This document shows positions 23,561 through 34,400 of a DNA stretch of 64,000 nucleotides, piece by piece (position 1 is the stretch's first letter; the number at the start of each line of letters is the position of its first letter). The notes beneath the pieces were generated by a model. It had not been told where the DNA came from, did no database searches, and saw only the letters and a program-made list of their open reading frames with translations. The DNA is taken from assembly GCA_949752735.1 (NCBI GenBank), contig OX457036.1, positions 14,196,516 through 14,260,515 on the forward strand, given 5' to 3'. A program made the position numbers and the translations under genes. The stretch is from Lumbricus terrestris (lineage: Eukaryota > Annelida > Clitellata > Crassiclitellata > Lumbricidae).

Positions 23561-24173
23561 ATTACATGTAAGAGAATACGAACAGTGACAGAGTTCAGAA
23601 ACGAAGCGCTATATAAATATTCACTTGTAAGAATTAACTACATGTAATAACGCTTGTAAGACAACAAACATTTAAATAACTCAGATCATTTGGTCATGCA
23701 TGATCCGAATCATTAACAACGAAATCAAACAACGGCATTTCATCATTTTAATAACATCGTAGCCTATCAGCAGTTTGTTCACATTTGGCAGTATCACTAT
23801 GATTTTGAGCTATGTCTGCCGTCTGTAACATACAAAAGCACCAAGTCTAACGAGAAGCCATCAACAGTTTGTTCGAAAAGCGTACATATACTACACACAC
23901 AAAAACAATACGAGTGACTTTGATTTGGTCGGCAACCAACAGCATCACAGCATTACAACCTGATGATACTTTTATCGTCCCAGTTTTGTTGGTTCATTTT
24001 AAAACAACGCTGCAAGGAAGGAGACTGTTCAAGCATGCAACGAACTATAATTCAAATGGACGGCTAACGCTTCAAATAATAATAATCGACTGCACGTTGA
24101 TCAACATCGCAATACCTCCCAAGCATGAACGCCCGCAATTAGGGAAAAGAGAGGCACTTGCGGGGTTTAAAAT

Positions 24174-24285
24174 GCGTGGGAACGGCGTTCCAGCTGCTCG
24201 CCGCAGAAACATACAATGTGTTTCTACGGCGAGCAGTTGGAATAATAGGTTTAAAAAAAACCTCTTCTTCCGCGTTCCCACTGCT
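24174..24285. repeat. compound hairpin
   Basis: An inner stem pairs 24188-24211 with 24219-24242 (24 bp, 22 matches, 7-nt loop). An outer stem pairs GTGGGAACG (about 24176) with CGTTCCCAC (about 24272). It lies inside a 161-codon ORF that is probably not a gene. Confidence 0.8.
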
Positions 24286-25229
24286 CACCTATTTTCGTTC
24301 CCACTGATCGCTCAAACCACTTTAACCCCTATTTTTGACTACTTTGGTTTTTAACAAAATCGTCGCACTAAAACACTACTGATAGCCTACTAGTGACGCA
24401 CAAAGCTAAACTGAAAATTTTATATGGATAAAGCTCTACGAAAAAAACACATTACTCTTAAATTTCCTGCTTTGTATATCTCAAGACCTTAATCCCAAAA
24501 TGTTACGTGACCAACATATAATCTGCATTTATACATCATCAAGCGGTCATCAATCATCCATTAGCTTTTGAACACTCCATATCATTCAGAGACAAAGCCA
24601 GTTCATGAAATTATAGGCTAGTGATAACAAGAATTGTTCTAATGCCTCCTCTTAGTAGCGTTGTTCTGAGGAGCGACTTAGATTGAAATAATATTGATCC
24701 CACATACCCTGTTTAAAGAACCAAATTTACGTTTGGATTAATATAGTCGGCACTTTATCAGGCTAATAATAATTATTTAATAACAGCTCGCTACTAAACA
24801 AAACTCGTCCCGAAGACAGAATACTGTTCAACGTAGCCTATACCAACTTGCACCTGAAAGCAAAATTCATTGGACTCATAGCTGCTAAGCTGCCCACCAG
24901 TGACCCTATGTTACCGTACCCAATAATATAGGACCAAATTAACGTGGCTTTTCATGAAGTCGTAATCACACATTTTAAATAAAACAGCATAGGGTCCACT
25001 GCTAAAACAGTCAGAACAAAATTATTGACATCAAATGTAATGAAGTCATCGCATTCTTTTAGTGAAAAGATAGTGATAGTCAATACGTAAGCTACTATAA
25101 TATAATAATATATCTAATGAGAACAAACTAAAGGACATAATTAAAATTATAATAAAAATGAAAATGACGGTGATGATGATGATCAAGACAATTTATGTGG
25201 CTCCGTAGGGCAGCCATGCTGCTACAAAG

Positions 25230-27030
25230 ACGTCTCACATACAACTATAACGGAGTAGTAGCCTAACATATTCGCAGGGCCTACATCCTCTGCATGCGTA
25301 GCAGCCTCGCAGCGACGTTGACAACGGACTACAGGCAATCCAGGAGGCACATGCACAAGTCGACAAGCAGGTTGTTGCAGCGGTAAACCTGAGAAGTGAT
25401 AAATGCAGCAACTGCCGCTTTTGCAATACAGGATCCTGATTGACGCAGCCTATCCGGAAGCGGAGCTGTCGAAAGCGGCATCCAACAACCACGTTGGCAT
25501 GGCGCACTTCATCGAGTACTTATCGGCGGGGTCATTCACCAACCGGCAGCCGGCGTCGGTCGTGACAGGTTAGAAACCGGGAAATCAGAAACACCGGTGG
25601 CGGCGACCCGATATGTCTGAGACTACTTTTTCGTGAAAGTAGTCAGTGAAATATACCCTACTCAGTGGAAAGTCGGGTCAGCACTAGGTGCGGCATTCTT
25701 GTCAGGTTCATCGTTTATTGAGCGACGCGTGGTCACGCCGAGCGTCGAACCCCGGCTGCCAGAAGCGACCTCGTCTTGACTGCACCAGGTAATGATGCAT
25801 TGATTTCAGCGCCACCGTCCAGCCGTCCAGATCACCTGAAGAGACGCTGTGGCACGACGCTTCCCAGAGCGAAATTCCGAATCGTACCACTTGACAGACG
25901 AGCGTGACAGCACCCGACAGCCAAGAGATCCTGAGTGGCCGAGTGGGTTGGTAGCCTGCTCGCCACGCCGGCGGCCGGGGTTCGATTCCAGGTCGGTCGG
26001 TTTATCAGAGATTAATTTCTCGGATCTTTACTGCGGGTGGCTCGGTCGCAATATAAACGTGGAGTGAGAGGTTGTACTCTGCCTCCGACACTAATCATCT
26101 TCGATATGAAAAAGTGTCGTTAAGCCCGAAGTACTACTAGCACCCGACAGGCGATCTCGGTCGTCGACGCATGGGTGTCGAACAAGGCGGTAATTACATG
26201 GTCGAAACGCGAGGACAAGGAGCCAGCGAAGCCATCGCAGAACAGAAGGCTTTGAGATCAGTTATTAGACGGCTGTCTCGACTGGAAGGGCCGGGTAGAC
26301 ATCCGATGGTCGGACGTAACAAAACCCGGAACGCTGATGACATGGACCGCCGATGGTCTCTTGTTCTTTCTGGCAATGGCGACATCAGGTGTGCATCCGC
26401 TGCTATGAGTCGCGTCAGCCACGCACTGTTCAGCGCCGAACGTATCGCTCAACTCAGTGGCACACGCAACACTGCCGGGCCTCCAGGACGGCCGAGCGAA
26501 TGTTTAATATCGCCTGTGACGACGTAGGGCATAGCTGACAATGACAGGTATTCGAGCAGTACGTGAAACTCGTCGCAGAAGGTTTCAGTTACCCTGACAG
26601 AGCCAGGGCGGTAGACAACGGTGCGAAGACAAACGAGCTTCCAACGACCGTTACTCTCGCGATGAGATGTTCGGGGCGGCAGGCTCGAACGGAGCGATAA
26701 GTTCCATTCGTCCGACAGCAGTTGACCCAAACCACGACGACGCTTTTGGTAGGAGACGTCGCCAGTCCAGACCACCACCCGACCACCACCCAAACAGGGC
26801 GCGCCCATTCCAGCATTTGTGGGCCGAAGATTTCGGGCGCCGGATGACGACATTGCTAGTATCCATATTCCACGTTTCGACGAGTCCGAGGACATCAAGT
26901 TCCACGTCAAGCCAACGCTGCTTAACACCGTCCACCCCTTTTTGGTGAGGTTAGAGCGGCAGTTGAACGCAGCGTACCAGATGATCCATGACACGACGCG
27001 CATCGGAGGAAGCAGTCGAATGCCTTCGAT
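25230..27030 (-). pseudogene. LINE endonuclease and linker remnant
   Basis: Reading down from 27030, shifting minus-strand frames spell an apurinic-type endonuclease of CR1/L2-like LINEs: DVLGLVETWNMDTSNVVIRR (catalytic ET.W motif), then VVYRPGSVRVTETF, EYLSLSAMPYVVTGDI (the GD motif), CVADATHSSGCTPDVAIA and VTSDHRM (the SDH motif near the end of the domain). Downstream, DTHASTTEIACRV and SSVKWYDSEFRSGKRRAT match the linker before the RT. The stretch below 25700 is more degenerate. At least four frame changes and stops make it dead. Its GC content is higher than the neighbours. The linker is interrupted by a SINE at 25921-26138. Both-strand ORFs here are accidental. Confidence 0.85.
25921..26138 (+). 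mobile_element. tRNA-derived SINE inserted in the LINE remnant
   Basis: The A-box-like TGGCCGAGTGGGTTGGTAGCC and B-box GGGGTTCGATTCC are spaced as in a tRNA. A perfect 12-bp TSD AGCACCCGACAG flanks it (25909-25920, 26139-26150). The 3' end GTGTCGTTAAGC...ACTACTA resembles the tail repeat at 45205-45310, suggesting a shared LINE partner. It is not a tRNA gene: no full cloverleaf follows. Confidence 0.92.
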
Positions 27031-27590
27031 AAGAATTCAACCCCGTTCAGCTCACCATTTAGTTCGTGCAAATTTTTAACAATATGCTGGTATGAACATT
27101 CACCAGCTTCCTGAAAGTTTTAGCTTTTACCCTGCCGAGAGACTTGCATGTCATGATGCCGTCATATTAAGAGACTTGCAAATGAGAGTCCAGCGATGCC
27201 TTGACTATACATACTTTGTCCAGAAAATGCATCAATTTCGGCAACTTATTGCTGGTTGCTAAAGCATAACTTGATATATCCTGCTGTTCAGAAAACGAAA
27301 TGGCAAGTGAAAAGTATTTCAAATATACCAGTAGCCTACTGTTCAAATGAGGACTTACAAGCAACTTTCATGTTATACATAAATGCATATAAACATACGT
27401 GTAATGCATGTTCGATGTTAACAGGTGCAAGAGACACCTGATAATACTATCTTATCAATACAGATTATAAAATGCCTTCATTTATGATACAATCAACAAT
27501 GCGACTCAGCGGTACAGCAAAATCACAGATATACTAAATGCGCAAGAAACAGAACAATTAAATTCAAGAATATGTCTGATTGCATATCTC
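27031..27590. other. non-coding gap
   Basis: No gene or named repeat seen. Confidence 0.5.
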
Positions 27591-27624
27591 TCTCTCTGTG
27601 TCTCTATCTCTCTATCTCTCTGTG

Positions 27625-27658
<34 letters not shown>
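27591..27658 (+). repeat. (CT)n-rich simple repeat
   Basis: Imperfect TCTCTCTGTGTCTC array ending in a pure (CT) run at 27644-27658. Confidence 0.9.
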
Positions 27659-27683
27659 CATTTTGGTCTGTCTGTCATCTGAT

Positions 27684-27972
27684 CAGTGGCGGCGCTAGAA
27701 GGGGGGGGGCTAAGCCCCCTATACAAGAGGCTCAGCCCCCCCTAAAAAAGGGCCATCCGAATTTTTTACATTGAAATATCCACGATTTTCGGCTGACGAC
27801 TAAAAAAAAGGTCGTCAGAAATTTTGGCGACGAAAATGGAAAATTTTCATGAGGTTTCGGTTCGTGACTAAAAAATAAAAAAAGGTCGTCAGAAATTTAG
27901 ACGGATGAAAATGTGAAATTTTCGCCGCGAGGCTTCAGCCTCCCCGAAACTGAAATCCTGGCGCCGCCACTG
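27684..27972. mobile_element. hAT-type MITE, 289 bp, complete
   Basis: The termini CAGTGGCGGCGCTAG and CTGGCGCCGCCACTG are flanked by a perfect 8-bp TSD CATCTGAT (27676-27683, 27973-27980). Relatives lie at 1-260 and 53905-54174. Confidence 0.95.
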
Positions 27973-28274
27973 CATCTGATAAGACGCTAAATTTGCTTAT
28001 TGGCATTATGCGGCACTCGCAAATGCAGACTAAACTCAAGAGCAGAACAACATCGAGACAACATCAAAGAAACAAGCGGCAGTGCATCGTTATCGTAATC
28101 TCAACATTTCTAAAGCGGTACTTTAAGCCACAATACAAGGCACAAGATTATTCATCGGCGACGTATAGGCTAATTATCATATATCGATCTTCATTAATGG
28201 TCCGATTCCGCTTCCAGATAGACCAGAGAGATGCACAGCGGACGTAACAACGGGTTTCGCTGAGGACTAGTAAG

Positions 28275-28544
28275 CACAGGCGTAGGAGGCGGGGGTCCAG
28301 AGGGGCAAATGCCCCCCAAATTTCGGGCAAATATGCTTTCCGGCAAAAGAGGCAAGGACGGGAAAAAATTTAGGAAATTTTTTCGGGCAAACTGGTCCAG
28401 GCAGATTTTTCGGGCGCACAGGGGTAAAAAGCTAAATTTTCTGAAGATTTACAGGAAATGGCTAAAAAAAGGTCATCAGATTTTTCGGGCACAAATAAAA
28501 ATTTTGCTCCCTCCCCCACTTCCGAAATGTCCCCTACGCCCATG
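28275..28544. mobile_element. hAT-type MITE, 270 bp, complete
   Basis: It begins CACAGGCGTAGGAGGC and ends TCCCCTACGCCCATG. Flanked by a perfect 8-bp TSD CTAGTAAG (28267-28274, 28545-28552). 'tttttcgggcaaa/cac' is repeated inside. Confidence 0.92.
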
Positions 28545-28552
28545 CTAGTAAG

Positions 28553-30050
28553 TTTGGAAGTTAGAGTTTTAGATGCATTCAGGTATAAGCTTACGAATTT
28601 TTTAGAGACGAGACTTTGTATTGGAGTGAAGAGCCGTTGAGGCGATAAATAGAGGGACCTGCATGAGGCAGATAATGGACGGTTAGACCGGGTGGTAGAA
28701 TGGTGTTAAGTTCACAGCAACCAAGCTTGAAATTGGCAATATAGAGTTAGTTTTGAAGTCAAGCATGGGGTCGAGTGCGGCGGAGGTAGCAACCAATATC
28801 AATTGACACATCATTCGGAAAATACGAACATGCTTACAACTATTTTTCACCAAAATAGAACAGATAGCCTAAAGCAACTTTCAATTGTATTTTTGCTTCA
28901 ACAATGTATGCAATATACATAATTGAGTTAATAATATTTGTCACATGACAATCAAACGAAGAGCAACAAATCAGTTGACATTATGATTGTCAACATAGAA
29001 GAATAAACAATTATTTGCTTTGCAAGAAAGGCTCCCTTGCTCATCAGGAATTACTCATGTCATCTGAGTAAGCATGCACAAAAATTGAATACAGATATCA
29101 TTTGATTTGCTCATTTTATTCAGGCGCACATTTAAGTAAGAAAGAGCAAACGAAAATGACATCAAGAAATACTATGTCGCCTGATTTGATATTTTAATGC
29201 CAAGCTGAGCAAATCTTTAACGCTAATTTTGAGCAAATAAGAATACCATAGATGTAAAAAACGATGAAAATAAAATAAAACACGGAAAAAACGTAGTTTT
29301 TTTAAAATAATAAAAACCACGAAAAAACGATAAAAAACGGAAACGGAAAATAATTTGCCTTTGTTACATCTGAAATTTCATTTTCAGCCTACAAACCTTG
29401 CTTATGCAATTTTATCAAGAAACTGCAAATAGCATAACTTTATTATTAGGCCAAAATAATTGGTATAAGTAACATTAATCTACCACAGATATTTTTTTCT
29501 TATAACTTTGGTTTAATAAGAAATTCGGACAAATTAAAAGTATTCAAATCTTTTCAAATTTAAATTGTAGACATAAGTCCGCATTATAAGTTTATGCTGA
29601 TCGACATAACACAATTAAAATCTAACCAGAAGCAAAAACCACAGATGTTTAGGCCTACTAAATTATATATTGTACATTTGTACTTAAAATTGTTACTTAT
29701 AAATATTATTTATAGGCCCAAGAATTTTATATCAAAATAACTCTTACAAATTTCATTTCATGTATAGGGATCTACTACATGTATTTCTCAAAATTCTAAC
29801 TTAAACAATTACATAAAGACCCTATAGTTAGCTGAATCCTTGAGAGCAGTGTGAAAACGTATGGAATATCAGACAAAAATTAAATTAAGGAAAATAATAT
29901 TAGACAGTAAATAATTCAATAAAGTCACATAAAAATCGAAAAAACGACAAAAAACCATGGGAAAAAGAAAAAAACAAAAAAACGACGTTTTTTTAGAGAG
30001 AATAAAAAACCAAAAAAAACTTTTTTTACCACAATGTAGAATACATTACT
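28553..30050. other. AT-rich non-coding region
   Basis: No gene seen. Two A-rich stretches with ACGAAAAAACG-type words (29255-29350 and 29935-30025) flank a 600-bp AT-rich segment. They look related to each other but I cannot assign them. Confidence 0.5.
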
Positions 30051-30059
30051 AGCCACTGA

Positions 30060-30312
30060 TTGCATAATAATATTCCCTTTATTAACAATCCGGTTGACAC
30101 ACCGCAACCGGTTACAGTGTACACCTAGGCAGTTTAAACAATTCACAAGAACGGAGATCACAGAGAATACACAAATCTTAACTATGCTAACTGAACAGAC
30201 AGCTAATAGCAGCCTACAAAGCAAATCCGCCCAACGGGGGCTCGAACTCACTACCTCTCGCACTCTTGGCCAGCGTGTTAACCACTACTCTACCGGGCCT
30301 CCCACAATTGCA
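30060..30312 (-). mobile_element. tRNA-derived SINE
   Basis: On the minus strand it starts at about 30312 with GGAGGCCCGGTAGAGTAGTGG, then GTTAACACGCTGG (A-box region), and has the B-box GTGAGTTCGAGCCCC. The tail runs to about 30060 with AATAAAGGGAATATTATT. The TSD was not resolved. Confidence 0.75.
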
Positions 30313-30424
30313 GATGTACTAAGATGTAAGTTGGATTTCAGAAGTAGTTTCTGGCAAAGTAAGCCTAGTTGGCCTATATAATATATATATATATATATCT
30401 GTTATATATATAACTGTTCTTTTT

Positions 30425-30515
30425 GCGCGCGCTGGAGTCGGGAGCGCCTCTGAGTAATTTTTTCTTGAAGGAGCGCTATATAAATGTCCGAATGAATGAA
30501 TGAATGAATGAATAT
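30425..30515 (+). repeat. L2-like LINE 3' tail with (GAAT)n
   Basis: GAGCGCCTCTGAG, then GAAGGAGCGCTATATAAATG, then GAATGAATGAATG. The same end occurs at 44335-44760 and at the 3' end of the CORE-SINE at 5720-5940. L2-group tails are typically TGAA repeats. Confidence 0.8.
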
Positions 30516-31690
30516 CTTGCAGCTTTCTAAAGCTTTCCTAAGTCAAAGTATGAAGTAATTATCTTATGATCTTCTGCCTGGCATCCTATACCCTATTAGT
30601 CAAAAAGAGCACCAACTTCAATAAATATCTCTAGGAAAACAGTGCAAGTTAAGCAGTGGTAAGTTAAAGCCTTTACAAATAAGTCATGATGCATAATGAA
30701 GATTTAATTTAAGCGCCATAATAGAAGGGATGGAGGCAGAGAGTAAACAACAAAGCCTAGAAAAAGCAAGGCATGAACATGGAAGCTTAAACAACAAACT
30801 GAAGAGAAGAACAGAATCGGTGAAGAGAGAAAGCGGTGGAACGAAAAAATTAAAAAAAATTTATCAAGGTGGAAGACATTACAAGTTGCGCGAAAAGTCT
30901 AAACATAATTTTATATCCTGGAACTGGGGAAACAATAAGCAGGGCAGAGGGGACAAAACGTTCCCTTTAACGATTTTTAAAATTTACAACGTGAGTAATA
31001 GCTAGCTCTTCAAGTTTTAAATAATTCAAGAGTTTATACGTAATTCATATTTAATATTTATATTTAGCCTACATTTACAATAGATTAATATCCCACAATA
31101 TTCTGTAGCATGCAATATAATCACAATGATCTCATACCAGTAGGTGTACGAGACGTAAAGCTGAATACTGTGCAACAGTTGCACAAAATAAGTTGATTCT
31201 CCAAATGTCACAGTTTCATGCTAACAGTTCAGAATCTATGATCCAATTAATTCTTGAACAACCTTCATTATGTACATTAAGAGTAGCCATACTATAACAA
31301 ACTCAAATCTCACCCAAAATTTAATGCAAATACAGTGTATAGGCTACATCGATGACCTAGAGAGCAGTAACTTAGTGCAATCGGACTAGTTGGCAATAAA
31401 CTCAGAATTTCAAACGACATAAAGGAACTAGAAGAAAACATCGAAAAACAATCAGCTGAACGAAACATAAAACAAATGCAGAACTGATGGAAGAATAGTA
31501 GAAGAAGACTTCCTTATCTACACAGTAAAAAACGACCATGATCCAATGGCACAGTGCACGCAAAATTTCAATCGCACATAAAGACTGCTTTTGGCTGTAG
31601 TTTGACATTTACTTTGAACTATTTTGCTAAGCAATGGCACGGTTTCAAACATACTTTTACTCCACGCGATTGATTGGCATCTACAGTATT
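30516..31690. other. non-coding gap
   Basis: A 91-codon, Lys-rich ORF at 30730-31005 has no recognisable domain and I do not call it a gene. Nothing else seen. Confidence 0.45.
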
Positions 31691-31853
31691 TTTGGCTACT
31701 ACACTGTGTCCCGAAGAAAATTAGACCCCAACAAAAAGTGTCATAACTCGGTCAAAACGTTTGATATGTGCCTGAAATCTTTAGGCCAACAACAGTAACC
31801 ATATTACCATCAAACCCTGACGCCGATTAAAAATATTCGTCAGTTTGTCAAGT

Positions 31854-32237
31854 TTATGGGCGTTTGAGATGCAGCGCTGAAAAATGAAAATTTCCAACAT
31901 GCAAAAGCTGAAAGAAAGTGAAGTTCAGCAACAGATTGATATCAAAATGTTCTCCTTGTTCACGGACATACGACTGTAGATGTAGACGCCACAGTTTGAT
32001 GGTCCGGTCTATGATCACGTGGTCAAGCAGCTGCAAATCTTCAATCAGACGCGCCCTACGGTTATCGATGACATGAATAGGGGAACGAAAATCGTGCTCC
32101 TCCAGTACACTCCGGATTGAGACATGGACTGTTGGGCAGCCACAGCTGCGGGAAATGAAGCTGGGTGTCTCCCGTGACAGCTACTACACTACGTCCACGG
32201 TCGTGTGTCCATAAACAACGAGGACATTTTGAACACC
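31854..32237 (-). pseudogene. mariner-like transposase, C-terminal remnant
   Basis: On the minus strand LQLLDHVIIDRTIKLWRLHL is followed by QSYVREQGEHFDINL. It resembles the C-terminal segment of Tc1/mariner transposases that end in a G(G)HxEH motif, here GEHFDI. It is preceded by SRSCGCPTVHVSIRS in another frame. It lies in the left half of the 31702-34398 element and is cut off by the hAT at 32246. No DDE/D catalytic triad is visible. Moderate confidence, motif-based. Confidence 0.55.
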
Positions 32238-32400
32238 GTATAGACCAGCGTTTCCCAAAGTGGGTTCCGCGGAACCCTTGGGTTCCGCGGGCTTGGCGCA
32301 GGGGTTCCGCGAAGAGATGGTTAAATACTTTCTTACTATGAATAAAGATAATAATTGGATACGAAAACATTCAAAGTAGGCGAAAAGCCTTCCGCTAACT

Positions 32401-33624
32401 CAGGGCTGTTTTTAAGGAATTTTTAGAACTGCACAACCCCTTCTTTCCTTTCCCATTCTCCGTGGTAAGTTACTTCTAATCGGATGACAATGACCTTTTT
32501 GCTAGTTTTAACTGCACAGAACTTGTGACAGAAGTGCTTTTACGACTGCACAAATCCATTTACTCGTAGAACTGCACATTTTGTGGGGTCCATTACCCCC
32601 TGCCATTACCCCCTGCCATTCCCCTCCGGAGACAATTACCCCCGCCATTACCCCCCTGCCATTACCCCCCCGCTATCACCCGCTAGTTGTAGTGCTAATT
32701 ATGTAGGCACTTAGCGCCTATTAACAACTAAAACCAGTAAATTCGCACCTTATTCACGCAGTTTGTACCATGGCTGAAATATTCTTGCTTAAATGGAAGC
32801 TGGATTGAAGAAATGGTCTTGCTTAAATGGAAGCTGGATTGAAGAAAATATTCTTGCTTAAATGGAAGCTGGATTGAAGAAAATAGTCTTGCTTAACTGG
32901 GAGATGGACTGAAGAAAATATTCTTGCCTAAATGGAAGCTGGATTGAAGAAATATTCTTGCTTAAATGGAAGCTGGATTGAAGAAAATATTCTTGCTTAA
33001 AGGAAGCTAGATTGAAGAAAATATTCTGGCTTAAATTGGAGCTGGATTGATGAAAAATTTCTTGCTTAAATGGAAGCTGGATGAATGGAAACAGTCTTGC
33101 TTAAATGAAAGCTGGATTGAATAAAATATTCTTGCTTAAATGGAAGCTGGATTGAAGAAAATATTCTTGTTTAAATGGAAGCTAGATTGAAGAAAATATT
33201 CTGGCTTAAATTGGAGCTGGATTGATGAAAAATTTCTTGCTTAAATGGAAGCTGGATGAATGGAAACAGTCTTGCTTAAATGAAAGCTGGATTGAATCAA
33301 ATATTCTTGCTTAAATGGAAGCTGGATTGAAGAAAATATTCTTGTTTAAATGGAAGCTAGATTGAAGAAAATATTCTGGCTTAAATTGGAGCTAAATTGA
33401 TGAAAAATAATAGTAATTTAAATGGAAGTTGGATTGATATTTAGAATATAAGCTCCGTTTATATGATTTTGTCTTCCATCTATGGAGGTAATTGCGGGGG
33501 GGGCAATGGCAGGGGGTAATGGCGGGTGGAATTGTCTCCGGGGGGTAATGGCAGGGGTGTAATGGGCCGGGGGGTAAAGTCCGGATACCCATTTTGTGTA
33601 CAACTGCACGTTAAAAAAGCCCTG
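32401..33624. mobile_element. second hAT-like element nested in the first
   Basis: The termini CAGGGCTGTTTTTAA and TTAAAAAAGCCCTG are flanked by a perfect 8-bp TSD CGCTAACT (32393-32400, 33625-33632). Just inside are inverted arms of CCATTACCCCCTG repeats (32588-32685 against 33498-33585). The centre is a minisatellite (32775-33425). The family's terminal words recur at 53306-54314. Confidence 0.93.
32775..33425 (+). repeat. 35-bp minisatellite with 175-bp higher-order repeat
   Basis: About 18 units like CTTGCTTAAATGGAAGCTGG + ATTGAAGAAAATATT. A five-unit block with identical variants starts at AAGCTAGATTGAAG 33004 and repeats at 33179 and (partly) 33354, a 175-bp period. Confidence 0.93.
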
Positions 33625-34400
33625 CGCTAACTCTACTAACGAAGACAACGAACATCTTATTGACATAATGCAAATGAAGCAGAATTCAAATCAACTGTGA
33701 CCAGTGACTGGAATGGGATAGCTAAAACAAATACTCCGCAGTAACTGCAGTTAGGCCTATCATGTTTTGCTATATGTCACGTAAAATGTGTACGAAACTG
33801 CATTTTCATATTTTACTGGAACAGAAGCAAAATATAGAAATCGACGAAGTAATAGGCCTACAGCGGACAATAAGAATCCAGTTTTCTAGCATCAAGCCAG
33901 TTATAGGCAAAATGCATGAGAAGGAACATGTAGGCCTACCCTACTCGTAATAAACTTAGACCATTGTCGTTGTTTTCAAAACACTGCAATTTAATTTTTT
34001 CCTATAAGAAAAATTAACATTTTACATTAGTGCGTGTTTAATAGGCCTATGCTTCTCAGGCGCTATGAATGTTTTAATGCGTTAAGTTGAGATTGGGGTT
34101 CCGCGAGAAAATATTAAGATTCGAAGGGTTCCGTGGCCCAAAAAGTTTGGGAAACGCTGGTATAGACTATAGCTGAATTTCACTTCCTTTCAGCTTTTGC
34201 ATATTGGAGATTTCCCATTTCGTCGCTGTATCTCAAACGCTCATAAACTTGACAAATTCACCAACATTTCTAAACGGCGTTATAGGACCAGGTGATAATA
34301 TGGCTACTGTTGTTGTTTTACAATTTCAGGCAAATACTAAAAGTTTTGGCCGAATTATGGCACTTTTTGTTGGAGTCAACTTTCATGGGAACACAGTGTA

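Larger units (their letters stand above)
22672..25229. other. intergenic, no gene seen
   Basis: No protein family is recognisable, including in the 161-codon ORF at 23869-24354. An inverted copy of the tail repeat (see 45195) lies at about 23485-23560. The hairpin at 24174-24285 is listed separately. Confidence 0.5.
32246..34159. mobile_element. hAT element inserted in the mariner-type element
   Basis: The termini CAGCGTTTCCCAAAGTGGG and AAAGTTTGGGAAACGCTG are flanked by a perfect 8-bp TSD GTATAGAC (32238-32245, 34160-34167). Subterminal GGGTTCCGCGG motifs are present. The same family, reversed, is at 38140-39192. No transposase is readable; 32401-33624 is a further insertion. Confidence 0.95.
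31702..34398 (-). mobile_element. Tc1/mariner-type element, split by a hAT insertion
   Basis: The ends CACTGTGTCCCGAAGAAAAT and its inverse (GGGAACACAGTG) are flanked by TA (31700-31701, 34399-34400). After removing the inserted hAT and its TSD, the element is about 775 bp. The arms stay inverted well inside, for example 'catttccaacatgcaaaagctgaaa' on the left against its inverse at 34186-34210. A transposase C-terminal remnant is on the minus strand. Confidence 0.85.

Noticed and set aside
23869..24354. 161-codon plus-strand ORF
   Set aside because: No domain, no signal peptide, an internal hairpin, and a minus-strand ORF through the same segment. No splice context.
25930..26000. tRNA gene
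   Set aside because: A- and B-boxes are present, but there is no acceptor-stem pairing or terminator, and a 12-bp TSD encloses a longer unit; it is a SINE.
26171..26527. 118-codon plus-strand ORF and overlapping plus ORFs to 27079
   Set aside because: Antisense to the LINE endonuclease remnant, whose motifs are clear on the minus strand.
30730..31005. Lys/Arg-rich 91-codon ORF
   Set aside because: Low-complexity basic composition in A-rich DNA with no domain or splice context.
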